A stretch of 64,000 nucleotides of DNA, from positions 3,482,013 through 3,546,012 of the forward strand of contig NZ_LR026978.1 of assembly GCF_900604315.1 (NCBI RefSeq), in the 5' to 3' direction. The position numbers were made by a program, and so were the translations under genes. Under the pieces are notes generated by a model that worked only from the letters and a program-made list of their open reading frames with translations, searched no databases and was not told the DNA's origin. Of the stretch, positions 8,210 through 17,565 are shown piece by piece. The DNA is from [Erwinia] mediterraneensis (lineage in GTDB: Bacteria; Pseudomonadota; Gammaproteobacteria; Enterobacterales; Enterobacteriaceae). The stretch's first letter is position 1. Every line of letters begins with the position of its first letter.

Positions 8210-10824
8210 GGTGTGGGATCCTTTTTCGATGACAGGGTGGCATTCTCTTCCACCCAGGATTGCAAATTATCGCCAAAGCGCAGGCTGCGCCAGAGCTGAA
8301 ACAGATTTTCCTGATGACGGTAATTCAGATTCACCCGCTGGCTGCGGTTACTGAAGCGGCTGATGCCGCTGAGCTGAGATTGCAGCGTCAGATTGCCCAG
8401 CGTGTCCAGATCCAGCGTTGCCCAGGCACGGGAAATTTCCATATAACGCAGCCACTCCATGGCCGCGCCCGCCGCGATATTATTGCTGACAATCGCATCG
8501 GCCATATCTTTATCCATACGCAGCGTCAGCGGGCCGCTGTTGGCGATCCAGCCCTTCTCTACCAGCCAGCGCGGCTGATTCACCCAGAGTGGCAGTTCGC
8601 CGTTGACCTTCCCCGACAGGGCGATTTGACGCGCTTTCAGCGCGGTGATCAGGCGGCTCATACTGATGTCGCGTAGCGTCAGTCGTGCGGCGTCGTGCTG
8701 CGGTAAACGCAGCTCAGCCAGGGCAATATGACCGTCGAGCATACCCAGGCTGACATTGCTTAAGCGCAGCGGCTGCTGCTCACTCCAGGGGTAGAAACCC
8801 TGCAGATCGGCGCGGATATTTTCGATGGCAAACTGATTTTGCAGCAACGCGATGCGCAGCGATACCGGACCGTGCACCCCCAGCTGCCACTGATGCTGGC
8901 GCAGGCGGAACGGCAGCGAGAAGTCGATGCCGCTTACCTCGCTGTCCGGCGTACGCACGCTGCCCTGCGTCACCGCCCAGTGACCACCCGCCTCGAATCC
9001 CTGCTCAGACGCGGCGGAAAACGCCATCTGCGCACGCAGCTGTCCCCCCTGAATCTTCATTTTCAGATCCGGACTCAGCAGCGGTTGGAACACCGTCAGC
9101 GACTGCGACGGCCACCAGGCTTCGCCGCGCAGCCGTTGCCCATCCCAGCGCCCATGCACGCGCAGCGGACCAATCTCATCGGCACGCAGCGCGCCGCGCC
9201 AGAGAAAGTCCGCCGGTCCCGCGCCTTTTACCTCAAAGTTCAGCGCTGAGGGCGGCAGACCGCCGCCGTTGCTGAATGCTGTTTGTTGGGACGTCAGTTG
9301 AAAAGCGCCGCTGAAAGCGGGATGCTGCGCCTCGCGCTGCCAGACCACGGGGGCACTCAGGGCCAGGCGCGGCGCACTTACCGTCACCATGCCATAACGT
9401 AGCTGGTCAAAACCGGTTGAGAGCGTGCTGAGCTCAATGCGCTTGCCCTGCCAGCTGCCGGTGCCCTTTACATCCCAGCTGGCCTGCAATGGTGCCATCA
9501 CCCCCTCACCCCAGTAGCGCCAGTTCCAGCGTCCGCGGTCGGGCCAGAAATCGCTGGCCCCTCCGTCGAGGTGCAGAGTAAAGCGACCAAAACCAGCATC
9601 GTGGGCGCGCAGAATCGCCTGCAGGCGGCCATCCACGCCGCGCGAGGAAATTTTCACCCCCGCCAGCGGCCAGCGCGCCTCATCCACCTCCAGCGTTGAC
9701 AGCAGACGGCCGCGCAGGCGCAGCAGCGCGCCGGGCCTGACCACGATCTGCGGGTCCAGCAGCGGCCCTGTCAGGGTGGCGGGAATCGTTCCATACAGCT
9801 GTAAGGCGGCCAGCTTGCTCTCGCCGGTGAGTTGAAACGGCAACGCGCTCGCCAGCCAGCCCAGTTTGCCCGGTCCCAGGCTGAGCACCATATTGCCTTT
9901 GCCGCCGCGTCCCCGTGTCAGCAGATTAGCGCGTCCCTGGACCTGCATCTCCTCCAGCCCCGCCTGCCAGTTATCCAGCGTCAGGCTCAGGCCACCGGCC
10001 AGCGGCTGATCGGCCAGCGGCCAGCGCCACTGGCCACCGCTAATCTGGATCTGCTGCTGGCTCGCCTGCCAGGGTAACGTCAGCAACGGGTCGCTTTCGC
10101 CCCGGGGCTGAATACGCAACTCCCCCTGGTGCTGCTGCCAGTGCAGCGCAAGGTCCAGCGGCACGGGATATTGTGACAGCGTCACGCTGCTCTGCACTTC
10201 ACCCGCCTGCGGCAGCTGATCCAGGGTTGCGGGCAGCTGCAACCGCCCCGTCAGCGTCACTGGCTCGGGCAGTGCCGGATGGGTGACGCTGAACTGTTCA
10301 AGCTGCAGCTGCTGGCCCTGTAAGCTTGCCTGCAGGCGGAGATTTTCGCCCTGATAGCGCAGCCGTTGCTGATTTTTTTCCAGGGTAAGATCAAAAGCAC
10401 CGGCATAGTGCTGCCAGGGAGAGATAATCAGCTGATCGAGATGGATGTGAGCGCCGGGCAGCAGCGCCTGCCACTGCGCCAGGGTTCGGGGAGTGGATGG
10501 CTGATCACTGGCGGGAAGCTGGCTCAGGCAATCACTGTTCAGCTGCACGCTCTGCGCCTGCAGCTGCCAGCGTTGCGCCGCGCGCGCCAGTGAAACAGAG
10601 CGCACCGCCGCCAGTTCGCACTGTTTTACCTGATAACGTATCTCCGGGAACCAGAGGCCGCCGTGACGCCAGCGCGGCGTGCCGGTCAGGACAATATGGG
10701 TGTCGGGCGGCAACCAGATCCCGGCCAGACGGGGCAGCCACAGCGTGACGCTCAGGAGTAAGCCCAGCACCAAAAGCGTCAGCGCCAGTAGTGCCGCCAG
10801 TGCTCGCCGAATGCTTCGCGTCAT
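8206..10824 (-). CDS. ydbH: AsmA-like intermembrane lipid transport protein YdbH
   Basis: 872 residues: one N-terminal membrane anchor (residues about 10-32, ALAALLALTLLVLGLLLSV) and then a very long periplasmic region of repeated beta strands with the DUF3971/AsmA-like signature. With TamB and YhdP it forms the trio of bridge-like proteins needed for phospholipid supply to the outer membrane in E. coli. First gene of ydbH-ynbE-ydbL, with 4-base overlap to ynbE. It is divergent from ldhA across 170 bases. Confidence 0.93.
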   Translation of the reverse strand: MTRSIRRALAALLALTLLVLGLLLSVTLWLPRLAGIWLPPDTHIVLTGTPRWRHGGLWFPEIRYQVKQCELAAVRSVSLARAAQRWQLQAQSVQLNSDCLSQLPASDQPSTPRTLAQWQALLPGAHIHLDQLIISPWQHYAGAFDLTLEKNQQRLRYQGENLRLQASLQGQQLQLEQFSVTHPALPEPVTLTGRLQLPATLDQLPQAGEVQSSVTLSQYPVPLDLALHWQQHQGELRIQPRGESDPLLTLPWQASQQQIQISGGQWRWPLADQPLAGGLSLTLDNWQAGLEEMQVQGRANLLTRGRGGKGNMVLSLGPGKLGWLASALPFQLTGESKLAALQLYGTIPATLTGPLLDPQIVVRPGALLRLRGRLLSTLEVDEARWPLAGVKISSRGVDGRLQAILRAHDAGFGRFTLHLDGGASDFWPDRGRWNWRYWGEGVMAPLQASWDVKGTGSWQGKRIELSTLSTGFDQLRYGMVTVSAPRLALSAPVVWQREAQHPAFSGAFQLTSQQTAFSNGGGLPPSALNFEVKGAGPADFLWRGALRADEIGPLRVHGRWDGQRLRGEAWWPSQSLTVFQPLLSPDLKMKIQGGQLRAQMAFSAASEQGFEAGGHWAVTQGSVRTPDSEVSGIDFSLPFRLRQHQWQLGVHGPVSLRIALLQNQFAIENIRADLQGFYPWSEQQPLRLSNVSLGMLDGHIALAELRLPQHDAARLTLRDISMSRLITALKARQIALSGKVNGELPLWVNQPRWLVEKGWIANSGPLTLRMDKDMADAIVSNNIAAGAAMEWLRYMEISRAWATLDLDTLGNLTLQSQLSGISRFSNRSQRVNLNYRHQENLFQLWRSLRFGDNLQSWVEENATLSSKKDPTP

Positions 10825-10997
10825 GGTATCGACTATCCTTTTCCTTGATCCCGTCCATACAAAGATGATGGCATGTTACAACAATGAGGTGAAGTTTTGC
10901 TGAATGAAATCGGCAATTTGCCTGCTGAGAAAAGGTAAAGCTATAGCGAAAATATAACTCTTTTCTGATATCCGCTTCCCCGCTTCAGGAGTAAATG

Positions 10998-11993
10998 ATG
11001 AGAATCGCAGTTTATAGCACAAAACATTACGACCAGAAGTATCTGGAACAGGTTAACCAGCGTTACGGCTTCGAGCTGGTGTTTTTCGATTTTCTGTTAA
11101 CCCCCAGCACCGCCAAAACCGCGCAGGGGTGTGACGCCGTCTGTATCTTCGTGAATGATGACGGCGGCAAAGAGGTGCTGGAGGAGCTGGCGGCGCTGGG
11201 GGTGAAATATGTGGCACTGCGCTGTGCCGGTTTTAATAACGTCGATCTGGACGCCGCTGCTGCGCTGGGCATTGAAGTGGTGCGCGTGCCCGCCTATTCG
11301 CCGGAAGCGGTGGCAGAACATACCGTTGGCCTGATGCTAAGCCTGAACCGCCGCATACATCGCGCCTACCAGCGTACCCGCGATGCGAACTTTTCACTGG
11401 AGGGTCTGACCGGCTTTAATATGCATGGCAAGACAGCCGGAGTCATTGGCACCGGCAAGATCGGTATCGCCACCATGCGCATTTTAAAAGGGTTTGGCAT
11501 GCGACTGCTGGCTTTCGATCCCTGGCCGAGCGCTCAGGCGCTGGATCTCGGCGCGGAATATGTCGATCTCCCCTCGCTGTTTGCGCAGTCCGATGTAATT
11601 ACCCTGCACTGTCCGCTGACCGCAGAGAATCACCATCTGCTTAACCAGAGCGCATTCAGCCAGATGAAAGATGGGGTGATGATCATCAATACCAGCCGCG
11701 GCGGTTTAATCGACTCGCAGGCCGCCATCGATGCGCTGAAACAGCAAAAAATCGGTTCGCTGGGCATGGACGTGTATGAAAACGAGCGCGACCTGTTTTT
11801 TGAAGACAAATCGAATGATGTGATTCAGGACGACCTGTTCCGCCGCCTCTCTGCCTGTCACAACGTGCTGTTTACCGGCCACCAGGCCTTTCTCACTGCC
11901 GAAGCGCTGACGGCTATTTCGGAAACGACCCTCAGCAACCTGAGCCAGCTAAGTAAGGGTGAGCCCTGTCCGAATCAGGTACGTCCGGCCTGA
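10998..11993 (+). CDS. ldhA: Fermentative D-lactate dehydrogenase LdhA
   Basis: 331 residues of the D-2-hydroxyacid dehydrogenase family. It reduces pyruvate to D-lactate with NADH under low oxygen. Visible are the Rossmann loop GVIGTGKIG near residue 150, NTSRGGLID near 232 and the catalytic His in TGHQAF near 296. Two adjacent ATGs exist (10995 and 10998); the second is 6 bases from CAGGAG (10986-10991) and is preferred. In E. coli it is likewise divergent from the ydbH operon and followed by the ydbJ region; hslJ, present there in E. coli, is missing here. Confidence 0.95.
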   Translation: MRIAVYSTKHYDQKYLEQVNQRYGFELVFFDFLLTPSTAKTAQGCDAVCIFVNDDGGKEVLEELAALGVKYVALRCAGFNNVDLDAAAALGIEVVRVPAYSPEAVAEHTVGLMLSLNRRIHRAYQRTRDANFSLEGLTGFNMHGKTAGVIGTGKIGIATMRILKGFGMRLLAFDPWPSAQALDLGAEYVDLPSLFAQSDVITLHCPLTAENHHLLNQSAFSQMKDGVMIINTSRGGLIDSQAAIDALKQQKIGSLGMDVYENERDLFFEDKSNDVIQDDLFRRLSACHNVLFTGHQAFLTAEALTAISETTLSNLSQLSKGEPCPNQVRPA

Positions 11994-12019
11994 GCATAGT
12001 GCGGATCTGTCGCCCGCGA

Positions 12020-12295
12020 TCAGAAGCGGGCGCAGTTACCGCTGATCAGGGCGTTCTCATCGCAGCGGCGTCCGTTATTTAGCTGACACATACCGATACG
12101 TGAGCCATCCAGCTGATGCGAGAAAGCCAGCGAGCCGCCGGCCTGAGCACAATTGCTGGCGGCCAGAGAAGACATGACAACCTGCGGCTGCATATGGGCA
12201 GCGGTTGCTTGTTGGGGCGGCTCGTTATCAACGTTGCTGCTGCAGGCTGACAGCAGCAGTGCTGCGCCGGCCAGCAAAAAAGGGGCTGCTTTCAT
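12020..12295 (-). CDS. ydbJ: DUF333 lipoprotein YdbJ
   Basis: 91 residues from the ATG at 12295, which begins a lipoprotein signal peptide (MKAAPFLLAGAALLLSAC, lipidated Cys18) and has GGAG about 10 bases upstream. The C-terminal part has the DUF333 pattern CAQAGGSL...GMCQLNNGRRCDE...GNC with four cysteines. A frame 15 codons longer exists but would hide the signal peptide. E. coli ydbJ occupies the same position next to ldhA. Function unknown; an envelope role is inferred from lipidation. Confidence 0.82.
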   Translation of the reverse strand: MKAAPFLLAGAALLLSACSSNVDNEPPQQATAAHMQPQVVMSSLAASNCAQAGGSLAFSHQLDGSRIGMCQLNNGRRCDENALISGNCARF

Positions 12296-12647
12296 CAGTG
12301 ATGACTCCGGGAAGCTGTGAGGGAAAATCCCGCTCAGCATATGTCAGGGTGGCTGGCGGGTCGAGGGGAGAAATCACTTTTTACAAAATTCTCTCTAACT
12401 TTTTACAAGCGGAATAATCCTGTTTTCCCGCGAGGGGCCGGGCTGCAGCGCTTCTCATGCCGGGGCCGGGGCGTTTCACCGACTTTTCCACCGCTTCCCC
12501 CTGTTTTCCCTGAAAACGCGCTGGCTTTCAGCGCTGCAATCCGTACCATACAGTGCATATTTCCAGGTACAGAACGCGGTCAGCGGGAAGCAGCCGATTA
12601 ATCCCGGTTTTCCCCGCCCCCTCTCCTTCAGGTCAGGCAATAAAATA
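12296..12647. other. Intergenic region ydbJ-ttcA
   Basis: About 350 bases with no supported gene. It must hold the divergent ydbJ and ttcA promoters. The only structure I see is a perfect 10-base direct repeat, CTTTTTACAA, at 12377-12386 and 12399-12408, start-to-start spacing 22 bases (two helical turns). Short overlapping ORFs here have no ribosome sites. Confidence 0.5.
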
Positions 12648-13583
12648 ATGCATCATAATCAAGACGTTACAAAAAAAGAGCAATACAATCTTAACAAACT
12701 TCAAAAGCGTTTACGCCGTAACGTGGGCGAAGCCATTGCCGATTTCAATATGATCGAAGAGGGCGATCGCATTATGGTGTGCCTCAGCGGCGGTAAAGAC
12801 AGTTATACCCTGCTGGAAATCCTGCGCAATCTGCAGCAAAGCGCGCCGGTGAACTTTAGCCTGGTGGCGGTGAATCTGGATCAGAAACAGCCAGGCTTTC
12901 CGGCTCACGTTCTGCCGCAATACCTCGATGCCCTTGGCGTGGAGTATAAAATTGTCGAAGAAGACACTTACTCTATCGTTAAAGAGAAGATCCCGGAAGG
13001 CAAAACCACCTGCTCACTCTGCTCGCGCCTGCGTCGCGGCATCCTTTACCGCACCGCCAGCGAACTCGGCTGCACAAAAATCGCCCTCGGCCATCACCGT
13101 GACGACATCCTGCAGACGCTGTTTCTGAATATGTTCTATGGCGGCAAGATGAAAGGTATGCCGCCCAAGCTGATGAGCGATGACGGGAAACACATCGTGA
13201 TTCGTCCGCTGGCCTACTGCCGTGAAAAAGATATTATCCGCTTCGCAGAGGCGCGCCAGTTCCCGATCATCCCCTGCAACCTGTGCGGTTCGCAGCCCAA
13301 CCTGCAGCGTCAGGTGATTGCCGATATGCTGCGCGACTGGGATAAACGTTATCCGGGACGCATCGAAACCATGTTCAGCGCAATGCAAAACGTGGTGCCT
13401 TCCCACCTGGCCGACGCTACGCTGTTCGATTTTAAAGGCATCCGCCATGGTGATGCCGTGGTGGACGGTGGTGACCTGGCCTTTGACCGCGAGACGCTGC
13501 CGCTTCAGCCTGTGGGCTGGCAGCCGGAAGATGAAGACGCGCCAGATCTCAGCGCCCGTCTTGACGTGTTGCAGATTAAGTAA
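12648..13583 (+). CDS. ttcA: tRNA cytidine(32) 2-sulfurtransferase TtcA
   Basis: 311 residues, same length as E. coli TtcA. The ATP pyrophosphatase PP-loop SGGKDS spans residues 47-52, and the iron-sulfur cysteines are in CSLC (122, 125); a further CNLC lies at 210-213. The enzyme thiolates cytidine 32 in a subset of tRNAs using an oxygen-sensitive 4Fe-4S cluster. It is convergent with the FnrS/zntB segment and closes with a strong terminator. Confidence 0.96.
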   Translation: MHHNQDVTKKEQYNLNKLQKRLRRNVGEAIADFNMIEEGDRIMVCLSGGKDSYTLLEILRNLQQSAPVNFSLVAVNLDQKQPGFPAHVLPQYLDALGVEYKIVEEDTYSIVKEKIPEGKTTCSLCSRLRRGILYRTASELGCTKIALGHHRDDILQTLFLNMFYGGKMKGMPPKLMSDDGKHIVIRPLAYCREKDIIRFAEARQFPIIPCNLCGSQPNLQRQVIADMLRDWDKRYPGRIETMFSAMQNVVPSHLADATLFDFKGIRHGDAVVDGGDLAFDRETLPLQPVGWQPEDEDAPDLSARLDVLQIK

Positions 13584-13596
13584 GACACAGAAATAG

Positions 13597-13631
13597 AAAG
13601 CGCGCTCCTGATTACAGAGCGCGCTTTTTTT
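13597..13631 (+). terminator. Intrinsic terminator of ttcA
   Basis: AAAGCGCGCTC (13597-13607) pairs with GAGCGCGCTTT (13617-13627), followed by a T run to 13631. Its T run overlaps the stop codon of the proline-rich ORF on the other strand. Confidence 0.9.
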
Positions 13632-13767
13632 ACATGCGATTCGGCGGCGGATCGCCCACCGGAACCGTGTCGGGCGGCGGATCGGGCTGCGGCTGCGGTT
13701 GTGGGATAGGTTCAGGGATCGGCGGTGGATCGGTCGGGATTGGATCGGTTGCGCTTATCATTGACAT
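13630..13767 (-). CDS. Proline-rich 45-residue small protein
   Basis: The frame runs from ATG at 13767 to TAA at 13630: MSMISATDPIPTDPPPIPEP, then a Pro/Gln/Asp-rich middle, ending VGDPPPNRM. About 40 percent of residues are Pro. AAGGAG lies 7 bases before the ATG, an excellent ribosome site. It has no hydrophobic segment, so it should be soluble and extended (polyproline helix). The Gly-rich frame on the opposite strand is its shadow. It is in the same orientation as fnrS, 64 bases downstream. E. coli has a proline-rich small gene in this neighbourhood (ynaL, as I recall), but I cannot confirm orthology. Confidence 0.65.
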   Translation of the reverse strand: MSMISATDPIPTDPPPIPEPIPQPQPQPDPPPDTVPVGDPPPNRM

Positions 13768-13830
13768 GCCGTTCTCCTTTTCATTGTGGTTGTTTAAGCA
13801 TAGAAAGGATGAGCAGCAGGAGCAAACCGG

Positions 13831-13953
13831 AAAAAAAAGCCGACACAGAAGTTATGCCGGCGTCATACGAATCAAATGTGCTATGCAGTAATTCAAAAGG
13901 AAGTAAGACAATGAAGAGTACAACGCCCATCGCTTGACGTTGCATTCACCTGC
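13831..13953 (-). ncRNA. fnrS: FnrS, anaerobically induced small RNA
   Basis: The minus strand from 13953 begins GCAGGTGAATGCAACGTCAA and continues through AGCGATGGGCGTTG, the 5' region and conserved regulatory segment I know from E. coli FnrS. The middle TTACTTCCTTTTGAATTACT is also kept. The RNA closes with a GCCGGC/GTCGGC-type hairpin (13840-13861) and an eight-base U tract (13838-13831), giving about 123 nt against 122 in E. coli. It sits downstream of zntB as in E. coli. FnrS is an Hfq-dependent RNA made under FNR control that represses aerobic-metabolism mRNAs such as sodB and maeA. Confidence 0.93.
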
Positions 13954-13988
13954 GGGAGAGAGTGTGCCGCTTTCTGCGCCGCGTCATA

Positions 13989-14002
13989 TTGATTTCGATC
14001 AG
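13989..14002 (-). promoter_or_regulatory. FNR site of the fnrS promoter
   Basis: TTGATTTCGATCAG on the plus strand (CTGATCGAAATCAA on the fnrS strand) matches TTGAT-N4-ATCAA in 9 of 10 positions. Its centre is 42.5 bases upstream of the inferred fnrS start at 13953, the class II activator position. Confidence 0.85.
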
Positions 14003-14082
14003 CTTTTTTGCAGTTTCCCCTGCCCGCCCTGTTTTTTAACAAACAGTTAGCATAATTTCCTCTTCTCTGAAACGCAGCCCCC

Positions 14083-15066
14083 TTAAAGCCATTTGCGGCG
14101 GCGCAGCCACCAGGCGACACCAATGACCAGCACCATCAGCAGCAGACAAAACACGCTGAAGCCATAGCGCCACTCACCGCCGGGAATACCGCCGAGGTTG
14201 ACGCCAAACAGCCCGGTAAGAAAGGTGGTGGGTAAAAACACCATTGCCAGCAGCGACATGGTATAGGTGCGGCGGTTCATCGCCTCCGCCATCAGCGAGG
14301 CGATTTCATCGGCCAGCACCGCAGTACGCGCTACCCCGGCGTCGAGATCGTCCAGCCCGCGCCCCAGCCGGTCGGCAATTTCCTGCATGCGCCGCCGCTC
14401 GCCATCATCCATCCAGCTCAGCTTCTCGCTGGCGAGACGCGCATACACATCGCGCTGCGGCGCCATATAGCGTCGCATAATAATCAGTTGTTTACGCAGC
14501 AGCGCCAGTTCACCGCGCGGCGGAATACGCTGATCGAGTAGCGCATCCTCCAGCTCAAGAATTTTATCGTGCAGCTCTTCGATAAATTCACTGACGTGAT
14601 CGGTCAGCGTGTCGCAGACGCCCACCAGCCAGCTGCCGCAATCCACCGGCCCGTTGCCGTTTTGCAGATCGCCCAGCACCTCGTCGATGGCCGCCACTTT
14701 GCGCCGACGCGTGGAGACGATCAGCCTGTCGTTGATAAAGACGCGCATCGCTACCAGCTGGTCGGGTCGGGCATCGCTGTTATGGTTAATGCTGCGCAGC
14801 ACAATCATAAAGCCATCACCCAGCCGACTGACACGCGGGCGCATGCTTTCGCCCGCCAGCGCATCGCGTACCGCATCGGGCAGCAGCGGCGTGGCATGCA
14901 GCCACGCCGCGCTGTTACGGTGGGTATAGTTGAGATGCAGCCAGCAGGGACGCTCCGCGTGGATCACATCCCGGTCTTCGATAGCGACTAACCCGCCCTT
15001 GCCATCCAGCTGGCAGGCGATAATCGCATCGGGGATCTGTAGTGCTTTCGCTTCAATCACCGTCAC
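14083..15066 (-). CDS. zntB: Zinc transporter ZntB (CorA family)
   Basis: 327 residues, equal to E. coli ZntB. A large N-terminal cytoplasmic domain with long helices precedes two C-terminal membrane helices joined by the GVN signature ([15 protein letters not shown] near residue 292). The family forms pentameric channels or transporters; ZntB moves zinc. The start is GTG at 15066 behind AAGG; no in-frame ATG gives an equally good N-terminus. mppA lies 10 bases upstream on the same strand, so the two may be co-transcribed. Confidence 0.94.
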   Translation of the reverse strand: MTVIEAKALQIPDAIIACQLDGKGGLVAIEDRDVIHAERPCWLHLNYTHRNSAAWLHATPLLPDAVRDALAGESMRPRVSRLGDGFMIVLRSINHNSDARPDQLVAMRVFINDRLIVSTRRRKVAAIDEVLGDLQNGNGPVDCGSWLVGVCDTLTDHVSEFIEELHDKILELEDALLDQRIPPRGELALLRKQLIIMRRYMAPQRDVYARLASEKLSWMDDGERRRMQEIADRLGRGLDDLDAGVARTAVLADEIASLMAEAMNRRTYTMSLLAMVFLPTTFLTGLFGVNLGGIPGGEWRYGFSVFCLLLMVLVIGVAWWLRRRKWL

Positions 15067-15075
15067 ACATTCGCC

Positions 15076-16695
15076 TTAATGTTTTTCAATCCACAGTTCA
15101 CGACTATAGGCGACATCTTCCGGGTTGGTCACCGGATATCCCTTCACCCACGGCTTAATCAGACGGCCATTAGTGTACTGATAAATCGGCGCTATCGGTG
15201 CCTGGTCGGAGATAATCTGCTCTGCACGGTTGTAATCCGCATTGCGCTCTTTTGCGCTGGATTCCAGACTCGCCTTTTCCAGCACGGCGTCATAGTCACT
15301 GTTGCTGAATTTCGCGATATTGCCGCTGTGACTGCGGGTTAACAGACTGAGGAAAGTGGAAGGCTCATTATAGTCGCCCACCCAGGAAGCGCGGATCACA
15401 TCAAAGTTGCCGCTGTTCCGGCTGTCGATATAGGTTTTCCACTCCTGATTCTGCAGCGTTACCTCAACGCCCAGATTTTTTTTCCACATGGAGGCGACCG
15501 CCACGGCGATCTTCTGATGGTTCTCGGAGGTGTTATAGAGCAGCTTCAGGCGCAGCGGGTTGTTGGGGCCATAGCCTGCGGCCGCCAGCAAGGCTTTCGC
15601 CTGCGCATTCAGCTCCTGCTGGCTGTGCTGCTGCAGGAAGGAAGGCAGCGGCTTAAAGCCAGCAGTCACTTCCGGCGTAAAATGCCAGGCGGGTTTCTCC
15701 CCGGTGCCCAGCACTTTTTCGGCAATGATGCGCCGGTCGATACTCCAGGAGAGCGCCCGCCGCACGCGCACATCGGCAGTTGGTCCTTTTTGCGTATTAA
15801 ACGCATAGTAATAGGTGCCGAGCTGATCGGGGGTGTAGACCTCGCCCGGCAGATTCTTTTTCAGCAGGCTGTACATATTTTTCGGGAAGGATTCGGTGAT
15901 ATCGATATCTCCGGCGCGGTAGCGTTTGGTGGCGCTCGACTCCTCATTCAGCGGCAGGAAGGTCACTTTGGTCAGCACCGAATGGGCATCGTCCCAGTAG
16001 TGGGGGTTGCGCACCAGCACGATCTTTTCGTTCACCACCCGCTCCTGCAACTGATAAGCGCCGTTACCCACCAGTTTGCCCGGTTTGGTCCAGTCAGCAC
16101 CATGCTGCGTAATGGCGCTCTGCGGCACCGGATAGAGGGCGAAGTTGGCCGTCAGACTGGGAAACCAGGGCACCGGCCGCGCCAGCGTGACTTTCAAATG
16201 GGTCCTGTCCGGGGCGCTGACGCCCAGTTTTTCTACCGGCATCTCGCCTTTTACGATGGCTTCCGCGTTTTGCACCCCGCTCAGGGCGGCGAACCAGGCG
16301 AAAGGCGAACTGTTCTGCGGATCCACCAGCCGCTGCCAGCTGTAGACAAAATCCTGCGCCGTGACGGGTTTCCCGTCTGACCAGCGGGCATTTTTACGCA
16401 GCGTGAAGATCCAGGTTTTGTTGTCATTGCTGCTCCAGCTCTCGGCAACGCCAGGCACGATATTGCCTGCGGCATCCTGACTGGTCAGCCCTTCAAACAG
16501 ATCGCGAATCACCTGAATTTCCGGCAGGCCCACCGCTTTCACCGGATCCAGTGAGGCGGGTTCATCTTTGATATGGCGTACAATTTCCTGCTTAGCCGCC
16601 AGCTGCGCACCTGCGGGAACATCGGCCGCCAGCGCGGGCGTGACAGCGCTGGCACTCAGCAGCGCGCAGAGCGTAACGCGAAATCTTATCTTCAT
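15076..16695 (-). CDS. mppA: Periplasmic murein peptide-binding protein MppA
   Basis: 539 residues with a signal peptide ending ALA-AD (residue 24) and the family 5 extracellular solute-binding fold (DEPASLDPVKAVG near residue 44, the SBP_bac_5 entry motif). MppA binds L-Ala-gamma-D-Glu-meso-Dap released from the wall and delivers it to the Opp permease. OppA would be the nearest alternative, but the neighbours mpaA and ycjG, which degrade the same tripeptide, support MppA. It is divergent from mpaA across 162 bases. Confidence 0.92.
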   Translation of the reverse strand: MKIRFRVTLCALLSASAVTPALAADVPAGAQLAAKQEIVRHIKDEPASLDPVKAVGLPEIQVIRDLFEGLTSQDAAGNIVPGVAESWSSNDNKTWIFTLRKNARWSDGKPVTAQDFVYSWQRLVDPQNSSPFAWFAALSGVQNAEAIVKGEMPVEKLGVSAPDRTHLKVTLARPVPWFPSLTANFALYPVPQSAITQHGADWTKPGKLVGNGAYQLQERVVNEKIVLVRNPHYWDDAHSVLTKVTFLPLNEESSATKRYRAGDIDITESFPKNMYSLLKKNLPGEVYTPDQLGTYYYAFNTQKGPTADVRVRRALSWSIDRRIIAEKVLGTGEKPAWHFTPEVTAGFKPLPSFLQQHSQQELNAQAKALLAAAGYGPNNPLRLKLLYNTSENHQKIAVAVASMWKKNLGVEVTLQNQEWKTYIDSRNSGNFDVIRASWVGDYNEPSTFLSLLTRSHSGNIAKFSNSDYDAVLEKASLESSAKERNADYNRAEQIISDQAPIAPIYQYTNGRLIKPWVKGYPVTNPEDVAYSRELWIEKH

Positions 16696-16857
16696 GAACT
16701 TTCCTCAATGCCAGAAACAGGCGCGGCGTCCGGGGCACCTGCGCCTCAGGGTCGATTCTCTTCGGCACTTTAGCGCAAATTGCTGATCGGTAAATAGCTA
16801 TTTTCTGAGACGCGGTTTTCCGTTAGTTTTAACTAAAGCCTGCTTGAGGATAAGTCT

Positions 16858-17565
16858 ATGTCATCGTTACACCCGCGCCCGCTGCGCGGCAAGCTTGACG
16901 CCCACTGGCAGATCTATGGTCAATCACCGCTGGGCGCGCCGCTGCTCTGGTTTCCCGCCCCGCAGGCGGATGCCGAAAGCGGTCTGATTCTGGCCGGTAC
17001 GCACGGCGACGAATATGCCACCATTGCCGTGCTCTCTGCGGCGCTGCGCACCCTGCCAGACTCACTGCGCCGTCACCATGTGGTGCTGACGGTAAACCCG
17101 GACGGCTGTCAGCTGGGACTGCGCGCCAACGCCCGCGGTGTCGACCTCAACCGCAATTTTCCTGCCGCTAACTGGCAGCCGGGCGACACGGTGTACCGCT
17201 GGAACAGCGTGGCGGAGCAGCGCGATGTACTGCTTTCTACCGGCGAACGCCCCGCCTCGGAGCCGGAAACGGCTGCGCTCTGCGCCCTGATTCATCAGTT
17301 AAAACCGCGCTGGGTCGTCTCCTGGCACGAGCCGCTGGCCTGCATTGAAGATCCCCACGCCAGCGCGCTCGGGCACTGGCTGGCCGCGCAGACCGATTTA
17401 CCGCTGGTCAGCACGGTGGGTTACGCCACGCCGGGCTCGTTTGGCAGCTGGTGCGAGGATCTGAACCTGCCCTGCATCACCGCCGAAATGCCAGTGATTT
17501 CGGTTGATGAAGCCACCGAGCGCTATCTTGAGGCGATGATTAACCTGCTGCGCTGGTCGGCATAA
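16858..17565 (+). CDS. mpaA: Murein tripeptide amidase A (MpaA)
   Basis: 235 residues, zinc carboxypeptidase family M14. Visible are the zinc motif THGDE near residue 43, the RGVDLNRNFP substrate-binding segment near 90-100, the third zinc His in VSWHEP and the catalytic Glu in ITAEMPV near 208. It removes meso-diaminopimelate from the murein tripeptide in the cytoplasm, giving L-Ala-D-Glu for YcjG. The 3' end overlaps the convergent ycjG by 26 bases. Confidence 0.93.
   Translation: MSSLHPRPLRGKLDAHWQIYGQSPLGAPLLWFPAPQADAESGLILAGTHGDEYATIAVLSAALRTLPDSLRRHHVVLTVNPDGCQLGLRANARGVDLNRNFPAANWQPGDTVYRWNSVAEQRDVLLSTGERPASEPETAALCALIHQLKPRWVVSWHEPLACIEDPHASALGHWLAAQTDLPLVSTVGYATPGSFGSWCEDLNLPCITAEMPVISVDEATERYLEAMINLLRWSA

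Noticed and set aside
13634-13891. Gly-rich plus-strand frame after ttcA
   Set aside because: Antisense to the proline-rich ORF and then to fnrS; no ribosome site, and it begins inside the ttcA terminator.
13911-13937. Eight-codon frame MKSTTPIA with AAGGAAG upstream
   Set aside because: At first it looked like a leader peptide, but the stretch is the exact complement of the conserved fnrS sequence, which explains it.
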